Source of the DNA: Pseudomonadota bacterium
GTDB lineage: Bacteria; Pseudomonadota; Alphaproteobacteria; Rhizobiales; Rhizobiaceae
Reading direction: 5' to 3'
Assembly (NCBI GenBank): GCA_023422735.1
Contig: JAFAGL010000124.1
Coordinates: forward strand, 1-38,579
Length of the DNA: 38,579 nucleotides
Shown here: piece by piece, positions 32,033 to 38,579 of the stretch
Layout of the letters: every line of letters begins with the position of its first letter
How positions within the stretch are numbered: the first letter of the stretch is position 1
Position numbers and translations under genes: made by a program
The notes under the pieces: model-generated
Told to the model about the DNA's origin: nothing
The model's database searches: none
What the model saw: the letters and a program-made list of their open reading frames with translations, nothing else

Positions 32033-32848
32033 ATGCCGTACGTCTATCTCGACTCTGTCCGCATCTATTTCGAAGAGGAGGGTGAGGGCCAGCCGCTCGT
32101 TCTTATTCATGGTGCCAGTCAAGACACGCTATCGTGGCATGACAACATTCGTCATTTGGCGAAGAGCTACAAGGTCTATGCCCTCGACCTGCCCGGTCAC
32201 GGAAAATCGGCGCTGATCAACAGGCGCCCGACCACGATAACGCAAGAATTCGCGCACTACGTCGCGCTTTTTCTTGCCGAGAAGGACATTCAGAACGCGG
32301 TTCTGGTCGGCCATTCGCTCGGCGCAGGCGTGTCGATCATGGCTGCTCTGGCTGCACCGGACCGGACCAAAGGCGTGGTTTCGGTTTGTGGCGGCGCGGC
32401 GTTCCGCGGCCCCACGGGCGTGACCTATCAACCAGACATACTGCAAAATACGGAAATCAATCCAACCGATTGGCTCGAAACGATCTTCCACTCGGTTCTG
32501 GGTCGAACGACTCCCGTCGAAAGACAGCGCGAGATGGCGTTCGACGCAACCCGTTGTTCGCCCTATGTGGCGTTCTCGGATTTGCTGACCTATTCAAGCT
32601 TGAACCTGCACGAGCATATTCATCTCATCCGGAAGCCGCTCTTTTACATTGTCGGCGAAGATGACTGGTCGACCACGCCTGAGATGGCGCGCGCAACCAG
32701 CGAGCAACTGGGCTCGATGGGTATTGCTACTGAATTTCATGAGCTCAAAGGCATTGGTCACATTCCTCACTGGGAGCAACCTGAAGCCTTCAACGCGGTG
32801 CTGGACGGGGTGCTTAACCGCATCCTGACAGCACCTGAAAAGCAGTAG
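32033..32848 (+). CDS. Alpha/beta-hydrolase with intact catalytic triad
   Basis: A 271-residue hydrolase. The oxyanion strand 'PLVLIHGASQDTLSWHDN', 'YALDLPGHGKSA', the nucleophile elbow 'VLVGHSLGAG' (Ser95), the acid at 'GEDDWSTTPE' (Asp210/211) and the base 'GIGHIPHWEQP' (His243) form a complete triad. Its organisation resembles C-C bond hydrolases, enol-lactonases and esterases of aromatic pathways. The ATG at 32033 with CGGAGAA upstream is 14 nt after the previous stop. It contrasts with the hydrolase-fold protein at 21477, which lacks these residues. Confidence 0.9.
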   Translation: MPYVYLDSVRIYFEEEGEGQPLVLIHGASQDTLSWHDNIRHLAKSYKVYALDLPGHGKSALINRRPTTITQEFAHYVALFLAEKDIQNAVLVGHSLGAGVSIMAALAAPDRTKGVVSVCGGAAFRGPTGVTYQPDILQNTEINPTDWLETIFHSVLGRTTPVERQREMAFDATRCSPYVAFSDLLTYSSLNLHEHIHLIRKPLFYIVGEDDWSTTPEMARATSEQLGSMGIATEFHELKGIGHIPHWEQPEAFNAVLDGVLNRILTAPEKQ

Positions 32849-32865
32849 CGGTGAGAGGTCAGAGA

Positions 32866-34077
32866 ATGGCCAAATCTCAAGACGACAGCGGGTTCGGTTG
32901 GGACCGATATCGCACGAACCACAGTGGAGCAGCGTCCCGCGTCGTCCTCTGGCCGGGCTCAATTAACTCAATACCCGAGGAAGTCGATCGGCTCGGGTGT
33001 TCACGGCTCATGGTGCTTTGCGGCGGCTCGACCCGTCGGTCGAAGCTTTACGTCAACGTGGTCGAGCGTCTTGGAGCGCGTGTCGTGACGACTGTGGACG
33101 ACGTGGCCGCCCATACGCCCGAGGACATGGTGATGGCGAGCGCAGCGATCGCCCTCGATGCTGCCTGCGACGGCTTCCTTGCGATCGGCGGTGGCTCGGC
33201 ATCTGATTGCGCTAAGGCAATCAGTATCGTGCTTGCCGAAGGTGGACATATATCCGAACATGCTTCGAGCTTCACACCACCTGACAAATTTGTTCCAAAG
33301 GAGCTCTTCAAGCCAAAACTGCCGGTCATCGCCATCCCGACCACCGCATCGGCCGCCGAAGTGACACCGGGTCTTGGCGTGCGCAGCGGCAACGGCAAAA
33401 AAATGCTGTTCTGGGATGCAAAGCTCGCCTCGCGGCTCATCGTACTGGACCCTGAGGCGAACGTCGAGGTCCCGGCTTCATTGATGGCGCAGACCGCGAT
33501 GAACGCGCTCGCGCATTGCGTCGAAGGTTTATACTCGCGACTTCGGAGTCCAATCTCAGATGCGCTTGCACTGCAGGGCATTCGCATCCTCCATCGGGAG
33601 ATTCCTGCGATGGCTTCGGATCCCGCCAGCGTCGACCGCCGCGCTGGCGTGCTGGCGGGAGCGCATTTATCTGGGTTGGTAATCTCCAACGCGCGCGTCG
33701 GCGTCCACCACGCGATTTGCCATTGCCTGGGTGCGCGGGGAGGGCTCGGCCACGGCGAGGCAAACTCCATCATGCTGCCGCATGCGATGGCGTACAACAT
33801 CGACGTCGCGGCCAGCCAGCTTGCTCTCGCAGCCGAGGCGATGGGCGTAGCAAATCCAAGCGTCACCGATAAAGTCAACGCGACATATGCGATCGAGGCC
33901 GTTCGGCGACTTCAGGAAAACGCCGGCGTACCGATGCGCCTTCGCGACACGAAGCTGGACAGAAGCGCGCTTGATGATGTTGCCGTTCACACAATGTTCG
34001 ACCGAGGTCTACACTTCAATCCGCGTAGCACATCGACGATTGAGCCGATAGTCGCGCTTCTTAAGGCCGCTTGGTGA
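32866..34077 (+). CDS. Iron-containing alcohol dehydrogenase family, maleylacetate-reductase-like
   Basis: A 403-residue dehydrogenase. The nucleotide-binding part has 'LAIGGGSASDCAKAIS' (GGGS at 108-111) and 'IPTTASAAEVTPG'. The metal-binding helix of iron alcohol dehydrogenases (D-x-x-x-H) reads M-N-A-L-A-H here, so the aspartate is Asn213; His217 remains. The 'GVHHAICHCLGARGGLGHGE' region and 'MLPHAMAYN' closely resemble maleylacetate reductases, which lack the metal and reduce maleylacetate to 3-oxoadipate with NAD(P)H. That would connect the cluster to (hydroxy)quinol or resorcinol-type aromatic breakdown, but no ring-cleavage dioxygenase is present. The ATG at 32866 follows GAGAGG. It is the last gene before the IS remnant. 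Confidence 0.85.
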   Translation: MAKSQDDSGFGWDRYRTNHSGAASRVVLWPGSINSIPEEVDRLGCSRLMVLCGGSTRRSKLYVNVVERLGARVVTTVDDVAAHTPEDMVMASAAIALDAACDGFLAIGGGSASDCAKAISIVLAEGGHISEHASSFTPPDKFVPKELFKPKLPVIAIPTTASAAEVTPGLGVRSGNGKKMLFWDAKLASRLIVLDPEANVEVPASLMAQTAMNALAHCVEGLYSRLRSPISDALALQGIRILHREIPAMASDPASVDRRAGVLAGAHLSGLVISNARVGVHHAICHCLGARGGLGHGEANSIMLPHAMAYNIDVAASQLALAAEAMGVANPSVTDKVNATYAIEAVRRLQENAGVPMRLRDTKLDRSALDDVAVHTMFDRGLHFNPRSTSTIEPIVALLKAAW

Positions 34078-34081
34078 GCCG

Positions 34082-34530
34082 TGGAGAGTAGCATGATCAT
34101 GTCATCGAACTGGCGACGGCTTGGACCGCGCCGCTTCCAGGCATGGTAACCGCTGAGGCTGACGCCCGCAAAAGCGCACAGACGTGAAAGAGACTATGGG
34201 CCTTCTCCGTATCAATGAAGGCGAACCTCATCGACTTGTCTCCCGAGCGAAGAAGGCCGTCGCTTTTTTTAACAGATCGCGTTCCTGCCGCAGAAGTTCG
34301 TTCTCCTTGCGCAGCCGGGCAAGCTCCTTGTTCACGTCCTCGTGCGGTCCAGCAAGAAGATCCTGCTCCTCGAAAATCTGCCGCCAACGACCCAGTGTCG
34401 ATTTCCCAATCCCAAGACCCACGCGACCGAGGATATGCCTCGACCGCTCGTCGTCAGAATCCGAACCGCTTCCCGTTGAGCTTTTCTGTAAACTCGCGTT
34501 TCAATTTCATTTCTCCTGTCAGCTCATCCC
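34082..34530 (-). mobile_element. IS3-family insertion sequence remnant
   Basis: The minus strand holds the pieces of an IS3-type element. The orfA start 'MKLKREFTEKLNG' (ATG at 34512, GGAGAA upstream) is followed in shifted frames by 'AVRILTTSGRGISSVA' and 'GIGKSTLGRWRQIFEEQD', then the leucine-zipper-like 'ELARLRKENELLRQERDLL'. The orfB start 'MRFAFIDTEKAHSLFHVCAL' follows, then, after another frameshift, 'SGYHAWKRRGPSRRQFDDM'. Everything downstream of that, including the DDE catalytic core, is missing; the remnant ends next to the dehydrogenase stop at 34077. At least three frame breaks show it is dead. A terminal repeat may lie near 34520-34530 (minus-strand TGAGCTGACAGG), but the other end is gone. 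Confidence 0.82.
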
Positions 34531-34850
34531 AACAGAAGCCCTCCACTTTCGAAGGGGAAGTCCACCCGTTTCTGCTGGAAAGCGCCACGGTCTGGTTGAG
34601 CCGACAGCCGAGCAACCCCGAGCTCTGGATCGACCACGGGTTCGGCGCACGGGTGACGCGCTGGCTCGCCGAAGTACTCCAGTCTGATCCATCGCTGAAC
34701 AAGAACTCAGCACCCATTCGTTTGCAGCTCGACGACGTGCTAGCCTGGCTTGTACGGGTCGGCGTGGCCGAAGCTCATCGGCTAGAATGCATAATCGCCG
34801 CAAGTCGAGCTGATGCTGCGGTCAGCGCGCCCGAACCGGGTCGAGGCTAA
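34531..34850 (+). pseudogene. 3' fragment of an unknown gene truncated by the IS3 remnant
   Basis: The frame encodes about 100 residues, with 'FEGEVHPFLLESATVWLSRQ', 'HGFGARVTRWLAEVLQSDPS' and 'LAWLVRVGVAEAHRLECII', ending at TAA 34848-34850. It has no start of its own and enters directly from IS sequence, so it looks like the C-terminal end of a larger, probably helical, protein. I do not recognise the family. It overlaps the possible start of the next gene by 38 nt, which suggests that the two formed an operon. Confidence 0.5.
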
Positions 34851-36343
34851 TCGGACAACAATATCGAGACCTGTCGTGCTGCAGATAAATACAGGCAAGC
34901 TCTACGAGAGAGGCATCGGCAGAACTAACCAGTTGACGGGTGTTCTCTATGCCAACGTCCGTCTCCCGTACGAACGCACAATCGTCACGAACGCGGGCAC
35001 GCTGAGATCGGCGGGTTCCGGACCGGCGGATCTGGCCATCGTTTACGATCTGGAGGAGATGATCGAGCTGGCGGATCCGGCGCCTGGCGTTTTGATCTCA
35101 CATACCGTCGGACCATTTCTCGACGACTTCGCGGTGGTAGCCTCATTTGGTCTCGGGGGAGTATTTTCGCGCGATCTTGAGATAGTTAGGACCCTGACTG
35201 GAGGGCGTCCGGGGTTTTCATCATATGAGGCGCCCGAGAACTTCGTAACTCACTTTTTTGACCGTTCGATCTACATTACAGACAAGCAGGCCGACGCATT
35301 CGTCACCTTTGTGGATGCACTGCTCGCGCTAGAAAGACGAAGCTATCTCGGTGCCATGCGCGCCATGCGAACCTTCGTCGCCGGCCTGCACCGCATTCCG
35401 GATGATCTCGCTCTCGCGTACACGCTCATTGTGTCGTCCATACTCGATGCTGCGCTTCAGCAAGCCTATGGGTTCCGTTCGGCTTACATCCACCGGCTGA
35501 GACCACTTCCGACACCCATTTCGTTGCCACATGAGCATTGGGAGACGACTAAAGTTGAGCGGCGGCATTGCGCTTACGTTCCAAGGTCTGTTTCGCCTTA
35601 CCCGCCATGTGATCAGGCAGTTCGTAGCCGAGCGTCCGAAAGTTGAACGAGAGACCTACGACTATTCGCTTGAGCGAGCGGGCGTCGTCTCGTTAGAGAT
35701 GGCACCGCAATACTGGATATGGCAGCCGCTTGCCGATCCAGCCCAAGCGCGTCGGCGGCTGGAAGGCCTACTTAGTCTGATTGCATCGGTCATGTGCCGC
35801 GAGTCCGAAGCGGCGCTCGTCGACTTGCGGCGCATGCTGGCCGACATCGAACGGATGCTGCCCCAAGCGGGCGCAGCCCACAGACCCGCGCTGCTCGCGA
35901 TCCATTTTCTCTTCAACCTGTTGGTAAGCCCCGATCAGCGGACGCCTGATTTCGAGATATTTCTGGCCAAACACGGGTCGGAAGCGAGCGCGCCGAGCAT
36001 CGAATCGGTTATTGTCTCGACCATCCTGAAGGCACATGACGACTGGCCTCTTCAGGACCACCGCACCGTGCTGGACTTATACTTTGACGAGCGAACACGA
36101 CCCAAAGGCCTTCATGCGCCGAGGGTTTTTGAGGCAGCGGCATGTTTGGCACTCGCACAGAAATACCAAGTCGCCAAAGACGCAGAAAATGCCAAGTTGC
36201 TCATCGCGCGCGCAGTTGAGACTCATTCCGGACACGTTGCCTTACGCGCCTTTGAGGCCGCGTATGTCGGACAGGCTGAGATCGACTGGCGAGCGATCCT
36301 CCTGCCCAGGGACGAAGAGTTGGACAAGACTCAACAGGCTTAA
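34813..36343 (+). pseudogene. Unknown protein of about 509 codons with one frameshift
   Basis: Two overlapping frames join smoothly at 35550-35565. The first ends its sensible part with 'PISLPHEHWETTKVE', the second continues 'GGIALTFQGLFRLTRHVIRQ'; one surplus base separates them. The N-terminal region (to about residue 130) looks beta-rich ('VVLQINTGKLYERGIGRTNQ' then 'LTGVLYANVRLPY'). A helical middle follows, 'LLALERRSYLGAMRAMRTFV', containing R-x6-H (RTFVAGLH) and later R-x4-H (RSAYIH), patterns seen in HEPN ribonucleases but also frequent by chance. The C-terminus is helical and TPR-like ('LALAQKYQVAKDAENAKLLI'). The start is uncertain: ATG 34813 or GTG 34876. I do not recognise it. Its place beside an IS remnant, outside the catabolic operons, is consistent with cargo such as a defence gene, but that is speculation. 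Confidence 0.6.
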
Positions 36344-36702
36344 CCACTCTCGTCATCGACCCTTTGCGGCGTCAGGCGACCTTCGCGCCGCCTTTGACGA
36401 GCACAGCTATGAATCACTACCATTGTAAGCTCATTCTCTTCTCGAATTCCACTCATATGGCCGCCAGAGACCGCCGAGCGGAACTGTAGTTCGCTGAGCA
36501 TCTTCGTGCCCGGATGCGCATGGTTCTGGTCTCCCGTACCCTCGATCCGGTCTATGGCAACCATACCGCGATCACATCGGCATCTCGGATACGACCATCA
36601 AATCATAATGTTCTATTGACAGGATAACCAATTTTTAGATGATGATGTCTTGGTTCTGTCAGTTGATCTGGAGGAGATCATGGAACCATGGGAGGCAGCG
36701 TC
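36344..36702. other. Gap without a recognisable gene
   Basis: About 360 bases with no frame that I can assign. A minus-strand frame (36340-36564) exists but has no family features that I recognise. TTGACA occurs at 36616-36621 and may belong to the promoter of the following dctP gene; no convincing -10 box at proper spacing was found. No GAAAC-type operator is present here. Confidence 0.5.
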
Positions 36703-37730
36703 ATGAGCACCTTAAGCCTGAAAACCATCGCGATCGCCATGGCGATGTCGTTGGTAAGCGCAGGAACCGCGGCATCGCAGACGAGCACCTTGCGATACTC
36801 CTCTTGGTTACCTGGAAACCATTGGTTGAACACCAAAGTGATGCTCCCGTGGACTGCGGAGCTCGAAAACGCAACCGATGGACGAGTTAAGATCGAGCTC
36901 CTCCCTAAGACCGTTGGCACGCCACCAACCCAGTTCGATGTATGTCGCGACGGGTTAGCTGATGTGTGCGTGATAGTCGCCGGATATACGCCAGGTAGAT
37001 TCGCTGCCACCGAACTTGGCGAACTGCCGTTCATGGGTGATGACCCGAGAGTCTTAGCGCCTGCTTTCGACCGCATCTGCGCAAGCATATCGCGCCCCTG
37101 AACGAGTTTGCCGGGACCGAGGTGCTTAGCATCTTCACCATCTCCCCGGGTAATTTCTTCACTGCCAAGAAGCCCATCAGATCCGTAGCTGACATCCAAG
37201 GGCTGAAGCTCCGAAGCCCGGGCCGGGTATCGACCCAAATCCTTGAAGCGCTGGGCGGCATCCCCATCCTGAAGTCTTCCACTGAGGCCTACGAACTGTT
37301 GTCGACCGGTGTCATCGACGGAAGTCTGATGGCCAAAGAATCCGTCCAGTCGACGAACTCGATGGACCTCCTGCATCATGGGACACTGATCCCGGGCGGC
37401 CTCTACAATGCGGTGCTGAGCGTAGTGATAAACCAGGATCGGTGGTCGGAGCTGTCGGAGGCTGATCGACAGGCGATCCAGGCTCTCTCCGCCGATACCC
37501 TGGCTGCAAAGTTCGGCCAAGCTTACTTCGAAGTCGATCAAGCCAGCGTCGATGCAATGATGGCAGCTAAATACGAGTTCATCAGTGCCGATGGCCCGTT
37601 TTTGGAGGAACTCAAGGCGAAGCTCGAGCCAATTCGTGCAGGATGGTCAGAGCTAGCCCGTTCGAAAGGCATTCCGGACCCTGACGCAGTCATTGAGGAT
37701 CTGCAGCGCGAACAGCGGTCAAGCAAGTGA
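36703..37730 (+). pseudogene. dctP: TRAP solute-binding protein (DctP family) with one frameshift
   Basis: The ATG at 36703 follows GGGAGG with good spacing and opens a signal peptide (ending TAASQ); an upstream ATG at 36688 is possible. The first part has 'TLRYSSWLPGNHWLNTKVML' and 'GRVKIELLPKTVG'. The frame breaks near 37080: the natural continuation 'RKHIAPLNEFAGTEVL' lies one base off and runs through 'LKLRSPGRVSTQILEALGGI', 'AYELLSTGVIDGSLMAKESV' to TGA at 37728-37730. One added base would give about 342 residues. As written, the protein stops at 37101. This binding protein is not closely similar to the tandem pair at 10612-12673, so it probably has a different ligand. It is the first gene of a dctPQM set. 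Confidence 0.87.
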
Positions 37731-37753
37731 TCGGCCAATCGAAGGGCGCACCG

Positions 37754-38275
37754 ATGATCGATCGGTTCGAGAAGATCATAGGTGTCGTGGCATCCGTGGT
37801 CCTGTTCGCACTTATGCTGCTGACCGTAGTCGACGTGATCGGGAGGAATATCTTCAACCACCCACTCATCGGCGGTTCTGAGCTCACTGAACTGCTTCTG
37901 GTCTCGACCGCATTCCTTCTGTTCCCGCAGCTTGCCTTTCGTGAGAAGCATATCGTGGCCGATTTGCTGGATTCCTTTGATAACCGGGTCCTGCGTGCGA
38001 CACAGTATGTCCTGAGCGGCCTACTCGGTGCTGCTCTTTTCGGCCTCATAGCCTGGCGCCTCTGGATCCTCGGGCAGCGTGCGATCGGCTATGGTGACGC
38101 CACTGCAAGTCTGCATCTTCCGCTGTCCCCGGTCTATTTTGCGATGTCCGTCCTTTCGTCGGTGACGGCAGTGGCCTTCCTACTGACGATACACAGGGCG
38201 TTTAGACCATTCGATACGGTCAAGTCCGAGTCCGAGCGGCAAGCGTCGGCGACTGACCTTGCCGGACTTCACTGA
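37754..38275 (+). CDS. dctQ: TRAP transporter small permease (DctQ)
   Basis: A protein of 173 residues with four membrane helices (about residues 8-30, 45-62, 85-108 and 125-148 from this start). Family marks are 'LLTVVDVIGRNIFNHPLIGG' and 'LAFREKHIVADLLD'. Two starts compete: GTG at 37727, overlapping the dctP stop (GTGA), and ATG at 37754 with GAAGG upstream, which I prefer. The frame is intact. It links the third binding protein with the following DctM. Confidence 0.85.
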   Translation: MIDRFEKIIGVVASVVLFALMLLTVVDVIGRNIFNHPLIGGSELTELLLVSTAFLLFPQLAFREKHIVADLLDSFDNRVLRATQYVLSGLLGAALFGLIAWRLWILGQRAIGYGDATASLHLPLSPVYFAMSVLSSVTAVAFLLTIHRAFRPFDTVKSESERQASATDLAGLH

Positions 38276-38298
38276 CCTCAAGAACCGCGGATATTCAC

Positions 38299-38579
38299 AT
38301 GTTGAGTGCCGGCGCAGGCTTCCTGTTTTCCTTCGTCCTGATCTTCCTACGTGTTCCCATCGCGGTCTCGTTGGGCATCACCGGGTTCATCGGATTTGGA
38401 TGGCTGATCGGATGGCAGCAATCATCGACGATGCTTGCCCTCGTGACCAAGGAGAGCACCATGTCCTATGGGCTGGTGGTCATCCCTCTGTTCATCCTCA
38501 TGGGAAACTTCGTCGCCGGAGCGGGTATCTCTGGCGAGCTCTACAGGGCGGCCCAGGCATTTCTCGGCCATCGCCGGGG
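38299..38579 (+). CDS. dctM: TRAP transporter large permease (DctM), partial
   Basis: The first 93 codons of a DctM protein, running off the right edge. The N-terminal helix 'FLFSFVLIFLRVPIAVSLGI' is followed by 'STMSYGLVVIPLFILMGNFV' and 'AGISGELYRAAQAFLGHRRG', the usual start of the family. It begins 23 nt after dctQ. The frame is open throughout the visible part. Confidence 0.9.
   Translation, partial: MLSAGAGFLFSFVLIFLRVPIAVSLGITGFIGFGWLIGWQQSSTMLALVTKESTMSYGLVVIPLFILMGNFVAGAGISGELYRAAQAFLGHRR

Noticed and set aside
34082..34530. Complete, active IS element
   Set aside because: The orfB catalytic core is missing, several frame breaks are present, and only one possible terminal repeat can be proposed.
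35550..35565. Reading the two frames at 34813-36343 as two separate genes
   Set aside because: The first frame's sequence becomes unlike a natural protein exactly where the second becomes sensible, and there is no ribosome-binding site for a second start; a one-base shift explains it better.
36616..36641. Promoter with TTGACA at 36616 for the third TRAP operon
   Set aside because: No acceptable -10 hexamer was found at 16-18 bp spacing, so I did not list it as a feature.

Overview
The window looks like an accessory region of an alphaproteobacterium, probably Hyphomicrobiales (Rhizobium/Mesorhizobium/Brucella relatives). The grounds are the GC-rich coding style, the abundance of TRAP and ABC uptake systems, a FecI/FecR-controlled TonB receptor, a remnant related to plasmid pRiA4b ORF-3, a TrbI remnant, and an IS3-family remnant. 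I made no database comparison; the taxonomy is inference.

Layout. (1) 1-5797, minus strand: an iron/siderophore uptake locus with a FecI-like ECF sigma gene (frameshifted), fecR, a TonB receptor with an STN signalling domain, a periplasmic binding protein and a FecCD permease that runs off the left edge. Two nearly identical 30-bp elements lie upstream of fecR and of the receptor and look like sigma-specific promoters. (2) 5.8-6.8 kb: fossil DNA, with a C-terminal TrbI remnant (minus) abutting a broken pRiA4b ORF-3-like gene (plus). (3) 6.8-10.5 kb: a decayed polyamine-type ABC operon: ATPase with a frameshift and a stop, binding protein with an 11-bp tandem duplication at its 3' end, intact first permease, truncated second permease. 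(4) 10.5-34.1 kb: a large transport and catabolic cluster. It holds a TRAP system with two tandem binding proteins, an IclR regulator, a carboxymuconolactone-decarboxylase-family protein, a second TRAP system with frameshifts, a SnoaL-like protein, a MaoC-type dehydratase, a second IclR, an alpha/beta-hydrolase lacking its nucleophile, an MBL-fold hydrolase, an acyl-CoA synthetase, a complete Liv-type ABC importer, a GMC oxidoreductase, an EthD-like protein, a small unknown protein, a second alpha/beta-hydrolase and a maleylacetate-reductase-like dehydrogenase. (5) 34.1-36.3 kb: an IS3-family remnant that truncates one unknown gene, followed by an unknown frameshifted gene of about 509 codons. 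(6) 36.7 kb to the end: a third TRAP system whose binding protein is frameshifted and whose large permease runs off the right edge.

The most interesting signal is a shared 25-bp tripartite element, GAAAC-N3-GTTTC-N7-GAAAC. It occurs five times in region 4, each time just upstream of a transcription unit, in the same orientation relative to the gene, with a TTGAC box 29-36 bp further upstream. It ties the TRAP operon, the maoC operon, the hydrolase/MBL operon, the CoA-ligase gene and the EthD operon into one putative regulon, probably controlled by one or both of the paralogous IclR proteins. The genes suggest import and CoA-dependent breakdown of an unidentified, possibly aromatic or cyclic, carboxylate.

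Many genes outside the core of region 4 carry single-base indels, mostly one-base losses. The roughly 14.8 kb from maoC to the dehydrogenase, and the first TRAP operon, show none. True gene decay is therefore likely, but sequencing error cannot be excluded from the sequence alone. No tRNA, rRNA or CRISPR array was seen.
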